A DNA stretch of 64,000 bases from NCBI RefSeq assembly GCF_028885415.1, contig NZ_CP118527.1, positions 7,378,001 through 7,442,000 on the forward strand. The letters run 5' to 3'. The notes below the pieces were generated by a model. That model was not told the origin of the DNA. It made no database searches and worked only from the letters and a program-made list of their open reading frames with translations. This DNA is from Streptomyces coeruleorubidus. GTDB taxonomy: Bacteria > Actinomycetota > Actinomycetes > Streptomycetales > Streptomycetaceae. A program made the translations under genes and the position numbers. Below, in pieces: positions 1 to 8,505 of the stretch (position 1 is its first letter; every line of letters begins with the position of its first letter).

Positions 1-1
1 C

Positions 2-238
2 GTCGGCGTCCCGCACGACGTGCAGGTCGACGGCGTGGAGCTGTTCTTCTCCCACGTCGGCCTGCGCGGCGGCCCCGCGCCCGTCCGCCGTTACCTGCCC
101 GACCTGATCGACCGCGTCCTGTCCGGCCGGATCGACCCGGGCAAGGTCTTCGACCTCATACTGCCCCTTGAGCAGGTCGCCGAGGGCTACCGGGCGATGG
201 ACGAGCGCCGTGCCATCAAGGCTCTCCTCAAGCCCTGA
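2..238 (+). CDS. Zinc-type alcohol dehydrogenase, C-terminal end (5' partial)
   Basis: The window opens inside this gene. The 78 visible residues read in frame from base 2 and end at a TGA. They match the tail of medium-chain (zinc-dependent) alcohol dehydrogenases: a stretch with LPDLIDRVLSGRIDPGKVF followed by LPLEQVAEGYRAMDER, the usual last helix, and a final KALLKP. The Rossmann and zinc-binding parts lie outside the window, so substrate and cofactor cannot be judged. It runs in the same direction as the short-chain dehydrogenase that follows, about 120 bases away. Confidence 0.8.
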   Translation, partial: VGVPHDVQVDGVELFFSHVGLRGGPAPVRRYLPDLIDRVLSGRIDPGKVFDLILPLEQVAEGYRAMDERRAIKALLKP

Positions 239-357
239 CCACAAACGCGTCCGCAATCGCGTCCGCAATCACGTCACAAACGCGCCCGCACCCGGGGCCG
301 CACCCAGACGGTGCGGCCACGGACCGGGAAACACCCCCGCTCACGCAAGGACTGACC

Positions 358-1041
358 ATGACCACCTTCGCCCTCGTCGGCGCCGGGCCGGGCCTCGGGC
401 TTGCCACCGCCCGCCGCTTCGGAGCGGCCGGCCACACCGTCGCCCTCATCGCCCGCAACGCGGAGAAGCTGGACGGCTTGACGGCCGACCTCGCCCGTGA
501 CGACATCCGGGCCCGCGGCTTCGTCGCCGATGTCCTCGACGTCGAGTCGCTGACCGCGGCCCTGTACGCGGCTGCCGCCGACCTGGGACCCATCGAGATC
601 CTCCAGTACAGCCCGGTGCCGCGCGCCGACTTCATGAAGCCGGTCCTCGACACGAGTGCCGACGACCTCGACGCCCCGCTCGCCTTCTCCGTCAAGGGCC
701 CCGTCACCTGTGTGAACGCCGTCCTGCCCGGCATGCGCGAACTCGGCCGCGGCACCTTGCTGTTCGTCAACGGCTCCAGCGCCGCACGACCCAACACAAA
801 GGTCGCCGGAACCTCGATCGCCTTCGCCGCCGAGAGCGCCTACGCCCGCATGCTGCACCACGCGCTCGCCCCGGAGAACATCCACGCCGCCCAGCTGATC
901 ATCCCCGGAGCCATCCGGCCCGACGCCGAGCACAACAGCCCCGAGGTGCTGGCGCGGCGACTGTACGACATCCACCAGCAGCGGGACGGCTTCCGCCACT
1001 ACTCCGAGCCCCTGCCCGACCAGCCACTGGAGACCCAGTGA
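358..1041 (+). CDS. Atypical short-chain dehydrogenase/reductase (SDR) with degenerate active site
   Basis: The 227-residue protein has a Rossmann nucleotide-binding motif near the N-terminus (GAGPGLG, residues 8-14) and ends with the SDR pattern leading to a PG pair (QLIIPGA). The start is ATG with AAGGA at 347-351. Where classical SDRs carry the catalytic YxxxK, the aligned segment reads FAAES, so both the tyrosine and the lysine appear to be missing. Activity may be altered, or the protein may only bind nucleotide. Its stop overlaps the next start (GTGA at 1038-1041), so it is probably co-translated with the lipoprotein downstream. Confidence 0.8.
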   Translation: MTTFALVGAGPGLGLATARRFGAAGHTVALIARNAEKLDGLTADLARDDIRARGFVADVLDVESLTAALYAAAADLGPIEILQYSPVPRADFMKPVLDTSADDLDAPLAFSVKGPVTCVNAVLPGMRELGRGTLLFVNGSSAARPNTKVAGTSIAFAAESAYARMLHHALAPENIHAAQLIIPGAIRPDAEHNSPEVLARRLYDIHQQRDGFRHYSEPLPDQPLETQ

Positions 1042-1556
1042 GCCCCGCCGCCCTTCGCGCTCTCGCCCGGGTGGCCCCGGCCGCCGCCCTGCTGCTGGTC
1101 GCGACCGCCTGCACCCGGGATTCCCCTTCCTCCTCCCTTTCCGGGCCGGCGTCGCCGCAGGCTTCGACAGCCCCGGCCGCCACCACCTCACCCGGCAGGA
1201 CAACCGCCATGAACATCCGGCTCACCCTCAACGGCCACCACATCGCCGCCACTCTGAACGACAGCGCCACAGCCCGCGACTTCGCAGCCCAGCTGCCCCT
1301 CACCCTGTCCCTGCGCGACTTCCACCAAGCCGAGAAGATCGCCGACCTGCCCCGAAAGCTGTCCACCTCCGGCGCCCCGGAAGGAGCCGACCCCAAGGCC
1401 GGAGACCTGGCGTACTACGCGCCCTGGAACCAGCTCGCCACCTACTACCGCGACGCCCCCTACGCGGCCGGCCTGGTCCCCGTCGGGCACATGTCCGACG
1501 GCGGCACCGAGCAGCTCGCCACCGCCGACGAGATCACCGTCGAGGCCGCGCCCTGA
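1038..1556 (+). CDS. Cyclophilin-like fold lipoprotein
   Basis: A 172-residue protein. The N-terminus is a lipoprotein signal with lipobox LVATAC (lipidated Cys25), followed by a Ser/Pro/Thr-rich linker to about residue 57. The rest (from MNIRLTLNG) is the small cyclophilin-like domain seen in many actinobacterial proteins: TARDFAAQLPLTL, then GDLAYYAPWNQLATYYRD and a C-terminal GxVxxG-type strand. The biochemical role of these cyclophilin-like proteins is not established. The GTG start overlaps the preceding SDR stop by 4 bases. A second start at 1209 would give the bare cytoplasmic domain found in many homologues, so the lipoprotein start rests on the clear lipobox. Confidence 0.75.
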   Translation: MSPAALRALARVAPAAALLLVATACTRDSPSSSLSGPASPQASTAPAATTSPGRTTAMNIRLTLNGHHIAATLNDSATARDFAAQLPLTLSLRDFHQAEKIADLPRKLSTSGAPEGADPKAGDLAYYAPWNQLATYYRDAPYAAGLVPVGHMSDGGTEQLATADEITVEAAP

Positions 1557-1654
1557 CCCGCTCCACCGCTCGTCCCTCAGGGGCCGCCCCCGCAAGAAAG
1601 GGGGAGGAGATGCTCTCTGATCCGCCGATTTCCACGCAAGGAGAGACCACACGT

Positions 1655-2926
1655 ATGCCTTCCGCATCCGGGACCACCCCCGGCAAGCTGCCCTTCGTCG
1701 TCTGGGTGCTCGCCGCCGGCACGTTCCTGATGGGGACCACCGAGTTCGTCGTCGCCGGTCTGCTGCCGGAGCTCGCCCGTGACCTCGGCGTCAGCGTCTC
1801 CGACGCCGGCCTGCTGATCACCGCCTTCGCCGTCGGCATGATCGTCGGCGCGCCGACCATGGCCATGGCGACCCTGCGCCTCCCTCAGCGCCGGACGCTG
1901 ATCCTTGCCCTGTCCGTGTTCTGCCTCGGGCATCTGGTCGCGGCCCTCAGCACATCGTTCACGATCGTCCTCCTCGCCCGCGTCGTCACGGCCCTGGCCA
2001 CCGGAGCGTTCTGGTCCGTCGGCTTCGTCGTCGCCACCGCCGCCGCAGGCCCGCACAGCGCCACCCGCGCCACGGGCGTCGTGATCGGCGGCCTGACCCT
2101 GGCCAACGTCGTCGGCGTGCCGATCGGCTCCTTCGCCGGGCAGTTCACCGGCTGGCGCGGCCCCTTCTGGGCCCTGGCCGTCCTCTCCGGGCTCGCCGCC
2201 GTGTTCATCGGCCGCTTCATCCCGGCCCAGGAGCGGCGCGTCGAGGTGCCCCTCCGGGCCGAGGTCCGGGCTCTGCGCCAGGGCCGGCTGTGGCTGGCAC
2301 TCGCCGCCGCGATGCTGACCATGGGTGGTGTCCTGGCGACGTACACCTATGTCACGCCGCTGCTGACCGACCGCGCGGGCATCCCCGCAGGCGCCGTACC
2401 GTTCGTCCTAGTCGCCTTCGGCGTCGGCGCCCTGGGCGGCACCACCACGGGCGGCCGCCTGGGCGACCGACGTCCGACGGTCACCACCATCACGGCCGCC
2501 GCGGCCACCGCCCTGGTCCTGTTCCTGATGATCCCGCTGTCCGGCAACCCGGTGACAGCCACCCTCCTCGTCTTCCTCATGGGCCTGACCGGCTTCACCG
2601 TCAACCCGGTTGTCACCGCCCTCGCCATGCGCTTCGCGGGCGATGCCCCCACCCTCACCTCGGCGCTGACCACCTCCGCCTTCAACACCGGCATCGCCGC
2701 CGGTTCGGCGATCGCCGGTACGGCCCTGGACTCCTCCCTCGGCCTGACCGGCCCGCCCCTGGTCGGCACCGTCCTCGCCGCCCTCACCCTGCTCCCGCTG
2801 ATCGCCCTCGCCGTCCACGCCCCTTCCCGCAAGGGCCGGATCGTGGCCCGGAGCAGCGCTCCCACGCAACGGCGGACGCCGCCTTCGACAACGCCGGGTC
2901 GAGCAGCCCGTAGGGCCGGCCGCTGA
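1655..2926 (+). CDS. MFS transporter, Cmx/CmrA-type drug efflux (12 TM)
   Basis: An integral membrane drug:proton antiporter of 423 residues. It begins with GTFLMGTTEFVVAGLLPELA, typical of the Cmx/CmrA chloramphenicol-exporter branch of the DHA1 family. A conserved GRLGDRRP loop marks the boundary of the second six-helix half, and about 12 hydrophobic segments are visible. The ATG at 1655 is preferred over an upstream in-frame ATG at 1610 because AAGGAGA lies at 1638-1644, ten bases ahead. Specificity for chloramphenicol is inferred from family resemblance only. The last 20 residues are basic and may be cytoplasmic. Confidence 0.82.
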   Translation: MPSASGTTPGKLPFVVWVLAAGTFLMGTTEFVVAGLLPELARDLGVSVSDAGLLITAFAVGMIVGAPTMAMATLRLPQRRTLILALSVFCLGHLVAALSTSFTIVLLARVVTALATGAFWSVGFVVATAAAGPHSATRATGVVIGGLTLANVVGVPIGSFAGQFTGWRGPFWALAVLSGLAAVFIGRFIPAQERRVEVPLRAEVRALRQGRLWLALAAAMLTMGGVLATYTYVTPLLTDRAGIPAGAVPFVLVAFGVGALGGTTTGGRLGDRRPTVTTITAAAATALVLFLMIPLSGNPVTATLLVFLMGLTGFTVNPVVTALAMRFAGDAPTLTSALTTSAFNTGIAAGSAIAGTALDSSLGLTGPPLVGTVLAALTLLPLIALAVHAPSRKGRIVARSSAPTQRRTPPSTTPGRAARRAGR

Positions 2927-3080
2927 CATCCCGAAGGACTAGCGGGACCGCGTCATCGGCGGCTGCCTGACCGGAGCTGACGGCGGCGCGGCAAGGCGCC
3001 GTGCCGCCGCAGCCCATCCAGGCAGCCGCCCCGATACCAGTCGTGCCGCCACACCTCTGCACTCGAACGGAGACCACGAC

Positions 3081-3848
3081 GTGAACCCCACCTACGACTT
3101 CAACGGCCAGGCCGCCCTCGTCACCGGGGCCGGCGCCGGTATGGGCCTGGCCACCGCTCGCGCGTTCGCCGCGTCCGGAGCCGCCGTCGCCCTCACCGAC
3201 ATCGACGAAGCGGCCCTGACCGCAGCCGCGAGGGAACTCACCGACGCCGGCCACCAAGTCCTCGCCCTCACCTGTGACGTCAGCGACGAGGACCAGGTCG
3301 CGGCCGCGGTCGACCGCACGGCCGCGACGTTCGGCCGCCTCGACATGGCCTACAACAACGCCGGCATCCAGATTCCGCCCAGCGACGCCGCCGACGAACC
3401 CGCCGAACGGTTCGACCGCGTCAACGCCGTCAACCTCCGCGGCGTGTGGGCCTGCATGAAGCACGAGCTGCGGCACATGCGTGCGCAGGGCAGCGGCGCC
3501 ATCGTCAACTGCTCCTCGCTCGGCGGCCTCGTCGGTCTCCCCGGCCGCGCCTCGTACCACGCCTCCAAACACGGAGTCATCGGCCTGACCACCAGTGCGG
3601 CCCTCGAATACACCCCCCGCGGCATCCGCATCAACGCCGTGTGCCCCGGCACCATCGACACCCCCATGGTCAGCGGCATGATCGCCAAGGGGGAGCTCGA
3701 CCGCGCCGAGGCCGAGGCCAACCAGCCCGTCAACCGGCTCGGCACCGCCGAGGAAATCGCCCAGGCGGTCCTGTGGCTGTGCAGCCCAGGAGCGGGTTTC
3801 GTCATCGGCGTCGCCCTCCCCGTGGACGGCGGCTACGTCGCCCGCTAG
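3081..3848 (+). CDS. Classical SDR family oxidoreductase
   Basis: A 255-residue classical short-chain dehydrogenase with every hallmark: TGAGAGMG (15-22) for nucleotide binding, NNAG (92-95), the catalytic serine in NCSS, Y159 and K163 in YHASK, and PGTIDTPM after the active site. An acidic residue after beta-2 (TDID) suggests NAD(H) preference. The substrate is unknown. The start is GTG with CGGAGA at 3068-3073. A strong hairpin terminator follows the gene. The pairing of two SDRs with an efflux pump suggests a detoxification cassette. Confidence 0.88.
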   Translation: MNPTYDFNGQAALVTGAGAGMGLATARAFAASGAAVALTDIDEAALTAAARELTDAGHQVLALTCDVSDEDQVAAAVDRTAATFGRLDMAYNNAGIQIPPSDAADEPAERFDRVNAVNLRGVWACMKHELRHMRAQGSGAIVNCSSLGGLVGLPGRASYHASKHGVIGLTTSAALEYTPRGIRINAVCPGTIDTPMVSGMIAKGELDRAEAEANQPVNRLGTAEEIAQAVLWLCSPGAGFVIGVALPVDGGYVAR

Positions 3849-3888
3849 GGACAGCCCACGCACGGAGGAGACTTGACTGACCCAGACC

Positions 3889-3911
3889 CCGGAGATCTCC
3901 GGCGCCTTTTT
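3889..3911 (+). terminator. Intrinsic terminator after SDR gene
   Basis: A perfect 14-base palindrome CCGGAGATCTCCGG (3889-3902) is followed by CGCC and a run of five T (3907-3911). It sits 40 bases after the SDR stop codon. Confidence 0.7.
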
Positions 3912-4132
3912 CACTGTGACGGCGCCTTCCAAGCGGATACGGCCAGATCCGCGTCGATCACCCGGCGCCCGGCTGACAGCTCGCGGACCGCGCTGACGAG
4001 GTTCTCCGGGGGTGAGTCCCTGAGCAGGAATCCGCCGAACCCCATGTTCAGGGCCCGGCGTACCGTTGTGGATCGCCAGTGGTTGGTGAGAATCAGAGCT
4101 CGCGTCTTCGGTAATTTTCTCTCGGGTAGTTG
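3911..4132 (-). pseudogene. Remnant of a NarL/LuxR-type response regulator receiver domain
   Basis: On the minus strand one frame reads about 73 codons without a start. They match the second half of a response-regulator receiver domain: PKTRALILTNHW, then ALNMGFGGFLLRDSPPENL (the conserved lysine-region motif, K replaced by R), then AVRELSAGRRVIDADLA, where the linker to the helix-turn-helix would begin. The phospho-acceptor part, the whole HTH and any start codon are absent, and a stop at 3911-3913 closes it. It is a gene fragment on the opposite strand to its neighbours, overlapping the upstream terminator. Confidence 0.65.
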
Positions 4133-4181
4133 TCAAACCCGGTGACGGAATGGGTCACCCAGGCAGATCGGGAAGCGGAGC

Positions 4182-4709
4182 ATGTCGATGGAGGAAACGG
4201 AGTCCGGCGCACTTGAGGCCCAGCGTGACCGCCTCATGGACGGGCTCCGAGCGTTCGGAGCGAACTACACCGAGTTCACGCAGCGTTTCGCGAGCTGGCT
4301 CGGGCTGCACTCCACCGACGCCGCCGCCCTGGCCGAGATCCTCTATGCGGAGGACCAGGGTGCTCCGCTGTCCCCCGCCCGGCTGAGCGAGCGCATCTCC
4401 CTCTCCTCCGGCGCGACCGCGACCCTGCTGAACCGCCTGGAGACGGCCGGACACATCATCCGCACCCGGGAGCACACCGACCGCCGGATCGTCACGCTGC
4501 GCAGCAGCCCCGACATCAGGCCGCGGGCCGAGGAGTTCTTCGGCCCTTACTCCGAGCGCATGGCCGAGGCCATGGCGCAGTACACCCCCGCACAGCTGAA
4601 GCAGTTCGAGGACTTCATCGCCCAACTCCGCGAAACCATGGACCACCTGCTCGCCAACGAGTACGACGAGCGCCGCCCGAACGGGCCCCGCGCGCACGGC
4701 AAGGCCTGA
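4182..4709 (+). CDS. MarR family transcriptional regulator
   Basis: A 175-residue winged-helix regulator. The recognition region reads LSPARLSERISLSSGATATL with the wing motif TREHTDRRIVTL, the DxR signature of MarR proteins, flanked by dimerisation helices. The start is ATG 4182 (a second ATG at 4188 is possible), preceded by a purine-rich GGAAGCGGAG. Downstream on the same strand are a decayed UvrA-like resistance gene and an intact 14-TM efflux pump, the kind of target such regulators control. It probably represses the pump promoter near 5382-5432. Confidence 0.85.
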   Translation: MSMEETESGALEAQRDRLMDGLRAFGANYTEFTQRFASWLGLHSTDAAALAEILYAEDQGAPLSPARLSERISLSSGATATLLNRLETAGHIIRTREHTDRRIVTLRSSPDIRPRAEEFFGPYSERMAEAMAQYTPAQLKQFEDFIAQLRETMDHLLANEYDERRPNGPRAHGKA

Positions 4710-4853
4710 CCCGGCACGCCTGGGCCCGCGCCAGGCGCAGGCCGGCGGCAGGGTCGGCTGCGGCCGAACGGCGCACCGGCCGCACTGCCCGCACCGGGGC
4801 CGCATGCACGCCACCCTCCATGTCGCACACCTGCACAAGGAACGGATGACAGG

Positions 4854-5183
4854 GTGAGCTCATCGAATGCATCGGCACGTGCGGCCGGGGCCCCGGCGGA
4901 CTTGGTCCAGGTGATCCGGGTCCGGGGAGCCGCGAGGACAACCTGACCGGTGTCGACCTCGACATCCCCAAGAGGAACCTCGTCGTCTTCACCGGAGTCT
5001 CCGGCTCGGGCAAGTCCTCGCTCGCGGTCGACATCGGCCCGGGCGCCGGGCTCAACGAGGGACGGGTCATTTACGAGGGCGACGTGGCCGGCCTGAAGAA
5101 GTCGGGAACCCCGACCGGAACCCACGGCGTCCCTGCACAACCTGCGCGACGTCAGCGTCAGCATCCCGCTCCGCGTGCTCACG
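4854..5183 (+). pseudogene. Decayed UvrA-like (DrrC-type) drug-resistance ABC ATPase
   Basis: A GTG at 4854 with AAGGA at 4837-4841 starts a reading frame giving VQVIRVRGA, the start of UvrA-like proteins, which then hits a stop through a frameshift near 4930. The shifted frame continues with [14 protein letters not shown] and the Walker [12 protein letters not shown] (about 4980-5020), then [15 protein letters not shown]. Another shift near 5130 reaches a second ABC half ([13 protein letters not shown]), which ends abruptly at about 5183. A full protein is about 750-800 residues, so most of both ATPase halves is gone. The family protects DNA from intercalating drugs. Confidence 0.7.
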
Positions 5184-5279
5184 GCGGAGTCCTCGTCGGT
5201 GTCGATCTGGAACTGTTCGGCGAGTACCCGCATCACCGTCGCGGGGTCCGGCAGGTTGATCCCGCCGTTGAAGTGCACT
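5184..5279 (-). pseudogene. Possible fragment of a MetE/UROD-like protein
   Basis: On the minus strand a short stretch reads [20 protein letters not shown], resembling the N-terminal beta-alpha segment of small actinobacterial proteins related to cobalamin-independent methionine synthase. It begins exactly where the UvrA-like remnant ends, which supports a deletion junction between two former genes. The match is short, so the identification is tentative. Confidence 0.3.
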
Positions 5280-5381
5280 GCTGGGGGGGCGTGGGGCCCC
5301 TCGGGTAGGTGTCTTGCTGCCGCGGTCAACGGCCCCCGCATCGCTTTGGCCACCCCTGTGCGACACCCTCCGCTACCGAGT

Positions 5382-5432
5382 TTGACAAGCCGTGACACGT
5401 AAAGTTACCTTCATCATAAAGATACACTAGGG
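5382..5432 (+). promoter_or_regulatory. Promoter and candidate operator of the 14-TM efflux pump
   Basis: TTGACA at 5382-5387 is a consensus -35 box, with an imperfect -10 (TTACCT/TACCTT) 17-18 bases downstream. Overlapping it is an AT-rich imperfect inverted repeat: the left arm TACCTTCAT (5406-5414) pairs with the complement of the right arm, TATCTTTAT. The MarR gene upstream is the obvious candidate repressor. That link is inference. Confidence 0.5.
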
Positions 5433-5442
5433 TGGAGGGACT

Positions 5443-7074
5443 TTGGACGCCATAGAAGAATCCCCGTCCACGCGCCAGTGGCTCGGCTTGATCGCCGTGT
5501 CCCTGGGCGTGGCTCTGATCGTTGTCGACATCACCATCGTCAACGTGATCCTCGCCCCGATCATCGAGGACTTGGAGATCACCTCGGTCGAGGCCCAGTG
5601 GGTTCAGGAGTCCTACGCGATCATCTTCGCGGCCCTCCTCCTGATCTCCGGGCGCCTGTCCGACCTGCAGGGCGCCCGCAAGATCTTCCTCGTCGGCCTC
5701 GTCGTCTTCGGACTCACCAGCCTGGTGGCAGCGGTCGCGCCCAACGGCGGCCTGCTGATCCTGGCGAGGTTCCTGCAGGGAATCGGCGGGGCCATGATCC
5801 TGCCCACCTCGCTGGCCCTGGTGAACGCGACGTTCACCGGCAAGGCCCGAGGGCAGGCGTTCGCCCTCTGGGGCTCGACCATCAGCGCCGCGGCGGCCGT
5901 CGGCCCGCTGCTGGGCGGCTGGCTCGCGGACTTCTCCTGGCGCTGGGCCTTCGGCATCAACATCCCGCTCGTGGCACTGATCGTCGCCGGTGCCCTGTTC
6001 TACCTGCCTGCCTCTCGCCGTACACGGGGCAGCATCGACGTCTTAGGCGGTGTGCTGTCGGCGATCGGGCTCGGCTTCCTGGCCTTCGGGCTGATCGAGG
6101 GCCGTACGTACGGCTGGCTCAAGACCATGGAACCGCTGGAGGTCGGCGGCTTCTCCTGGAGCAGCGGCCCCTCCCCGGTCTTCATCGCGTTCCTCGTGTC
6201 CCTCCTCGTCCTGTTCGTCTTCTGGCGCCGTCAGGCGGCGCTCAGCCGACGCAACGAGGAGCCGCTGATGGACGTGCGGCTGTTCTCCATCCCCTCGTTC
6301 CGCAACGGCAACGTCGTCACGTTGGTCGTCGGTCTCGGTGAGTTCGGCATCATCGCGGTGATGCCGCTGTGGCTGCAGTTCGCCCTCGACTACAGCGCCT
6401 TCCAGGCAGGACTGGCGCTCGTCTCCCTCGCGGCGGGCAGCTTCTGCGCCAGCGGTGCGAGCTTCTCGATGACCAACTCGCCGATCACCCTGGTGCGGAT
6501 CGGTCTGGTCCTGGAGGCGGCGGGGCTGGCCATGCTGGGTCTGATCGCGGCCACCGACAGCGCCTGGTGGCTGATCGCGATCGCCCTGTTCATCTACGGC
6601 ATCGGTGTCGGCTTCGCCACCGCGCAGGTCACCAACGTCGTGCTCGTGGACGTGCCCGTCGAAAGCGCCGGGCAGGGGTCGGGCGTCCAGAGCGCGTCCC
6701 GCGAACTCGGCGCCGCGCTCGGTATCGCCGTGCTGACCACGCTGTTCTTCACCACGCTCACCTCCAACCTGCGCGACAGCCTGACAGGCTCCGGCATCCC
6801 CGAAGGGCAGGCTCGCGAGCTCAGCGGTGTCGTGACCGACAGCGCCGGTTCGGTGATCCCCGCCCTCGCCAAGGATCCGGAGACCTTGTCCGTAGCCGAG
6901 GCGGCACGCCAGGCGATGGCCGACGCGACCGAGGTGGCCAGTTACGTCTGTGCCGGGCTGCTCCTCCTGGCGCTCGCGGCCACGTTGTTCGTCAAGCCCC
7001 GGAACAACCCCGGCGGCGATGGTGCCGCCGAGGAGAGCAACGAGGCCCCGAAGCCGGAGCCGAGTGCGCACTGA
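5443..7074 (+). CDS. MFS transporter, EmrB/QacA (DHA2, 14 TM) family
   Basis: A 543-residue multidrug exporter. The start of TM1 carries VDITIVNVILAPI, the DHA2 signature, followed by WVQESYAI and the loop motif GRLSDLQGARKIF (motif A). Fourteen hydrophobic segments and motif C-like ALWGSTISAAAAVGPLLGGW fit EmrB/QacA proteins. The TTG start is preceded by GGTGGAGGGA ending three bases away, a short spacing. No better in-frame start exists. The pump exports hydrophobic or cationic drugs using the proton gradient. Substrates are unknown. Regulation by the upstream MarR protein is likely. Confidence 0.87.
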   Translation: MDAIEESPSTRQWLGLIAVSLGVALIVVDITIVNVILAPIIEDLEITSVEAQWVQESYAIIFAALLLISGRLSDLQGARKIFLVGLVVFGLTSLVAAVAPNGGLLILARFLQGIGGAMILPTSLALVNATFTGKARGQAFALWGSTISAAAAVGPLLGGWLADFSWRWAFGINIPLVALIVAGALFYLPASRRTRGSIDVLGGVLSAIGLGFLAFGLIEGRTYGWLKTMEPLEVGGFSWSSGPSPVFIAFLVSLLVLFVFWRRQAALSRRNEEPLMDVRLFSIPSFRNGNVVTLVVGLGEFGIIAVMPLWLQFALDYSAFQAGLALVSLAAGSFCASGASFSMTNSPITLVRIGLVLEAAGLAMLGLIAATDSAWWLIAIALFIYGIGVGFATAQVTNVVLVDVPVESAGQGSGVQSASRELGAALGIAVLTTLFFTTLTSNLRDSLTGSGIPEGQARELSGVVTDSAGSVIPALAKDPETLSVAEAARQAMADATEVASYVCAGLLLLALAATLFVKPRNNPGGDGAAEESNEAPKPEPSAH

Positions 7075-7156
7075 CGGGACGCGACCGGGCCGGGATCGAC
7101 CCGACGCGCACCGGACCGGAGCCCGGACCGACCGAGCGGACCCGGTCCGGACGCGT

Positions 7157-7740
7157 TCAGAGGCCCGGCCGGTCCGCCGACGAGCTCAGCGCGGTCTTCG
7201 GCTGCGGTACGACGTGCTCGCGCGAATCCTCCGGCGGTGGCCCCTGCGGCGTCCGCCGCCCCCGAATGAACCTGGTCATCGGCACCTCCACCCACCGGTA
7301 CAGGGCCCAGGCCGCCAGCCCCGCCGCGAGGGCGTACAGGACGAGGAAACCGAGACCACGGCTTGAGGCGACCGAGGGTATTCAGCACGAAGAGCATGTG
7401 CACGGCGTAGAAGCAGAAGGAGATCTTTCACCATGAGCGGCCCGCGGAACGGTGTCCGCTTCCCGGCCGCACGCTGGAGCGGCGGCGGCAGCTCCCGGTT
7501 CAGGAGGAAACCTACGACGCAGATCACCAGCGCCACCTGGAGACCGGGCCCCCGCCAGGTGCATCGGCGCAGCAGCAGCGCGACGATCATCACGGAGCGC
7601 GAAGGCCCGGTCGGCGAGGGCCGGCCCCACGAAGGTCAGCGCGACGCAGACGAGGGCCTCACAACTCAGGGACCACATCACCGGGTTGAGGCCGAAGATG
7701 TAGGACTGGTCGGGGATCCACGAAGACGCTGTGGATGCCG
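7157..7740 (-). pseudogene. Frameshifted acyltransferase-3 (OafA/YrhL-like) remnant
   Basis: Minus-strand pieces in three frames reassemble an acyltransferase-3 membrane enzyme. WIPDQSYIFGLNPVMWSLSCE (about 7670-7735) is the diagnostic central motif. It is followed by short hydrophobic pieces, then FCFYAVHMLFVLNTLG (about 7380-7430) and, in another frame, LGFLVLYALAAGLAAWALYR with VEVPMTRF, the usual final helix, ending at a stop at 7157-7159. The N-terminal third was not found. Several frameshifts and deletions make it non-functional. Confidence 0.65.
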
Positions 7741-7972
7741 CGGTCGACCCCGAGAGGGCTCCCGGGCGCCGACCTCCGTCCCCAACTGCAGGGCCCCGAA
7801 GCGCCGTTGGGGCGACCGGTACGTACGGCAGCTCGCGGTACGCCGGTGGCGGCGACGGCGCGGGAAGGTGCGAGGCGGGTCGGCATTTCGGCGGTGTGCC
7901 GACGCGACAGACGCGATGCGGGCCGAGGGGGCCACGTGTCAAGAGTGGGCCAAGGGCCGGCGTGCCAGTCAC

Positions 7973-8233
7973 TTATGCGTGCCGTCGGGCCCACAACGGG
8001 GTGACGAACGCGATGAGGACGGCTGCGATGCCGATCTGGAAGATGTGGCGGATCCAGTCGATACCGCCGGTGTCGCGCACACCGAAGGCGGTGGCGAGCG
8101 CGTTGCCCGCGACGGCCCCGACGATGCCCATGATGACCGTCAGCCACAGGGGAATGGGCTGACGTCCCGGAACGACGAGCTTGGCCAGCAGGCCGATGAC
8201 GAGCCCGGCGATGATCGCCCAGAGGAACGACAC
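7973..8233 (-). CDS. GlsB/YeaQ/YmgE (transglycosylase-associated) stress membrane protein
   Basis: An 86-residue protein of three transmembrane segments: SFLWAIIAGLVIGLLAKL, then LTVIMGIVGAVAGNALA with the glycine-rich pattern of the family, then IGIAAVLIAFVTPLW. The GTG at 8233 is chosen because a perfect AAGGAG (complement 8239-8244) lies five bases upstream. A longer frame reaching 8317 has no ribosome site. The molecular function of the family is not established, but members are induced by general and envelope stress. It diverges from the hemerythrin gene. Confidence 0.85.
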   Translation of the reverse strand: MSFLWAIIAGLVIGLLAKLVVPGRQPIPLWLTVIMGIVGAVAGNALATAFGVRDTGGIDWIRHIFQIGIAAVLIAFVTPLWARRHA

Positions 8234-8505
8234 GACAACTCCTTCCGTTCGCTGCCCTTTCGGGCACCACACGTGTGCCCACCGGAGGCAGCCATAAGCG
8301 TGGTCCGTCACGCACAAGACGCGACGGGGCGAGTGGGCTGCGCTCGCGGTACCGGCCGGACGCTGTCCGCCACCGGAGTGAAGTGGCGGACCTGCACGAG
8401 GTCGCCGATCCGCGCGTGGCAGGTATCCCTGAGTGGCGAGCCGGTGGAGCGCTGGGCAGAACCGGTCGTCCCCTCTGCCTCAGAACGACAAGGAGTGGAG
8501 AACCC

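Noticed and set aside
2784..4136. 450-codon minus-strand frame opposite the second SDR gene
   Set aside because: Composition is Gly/Val-rich and typical of a shadow. Only the response-regulator fragment in a different frame is supported.
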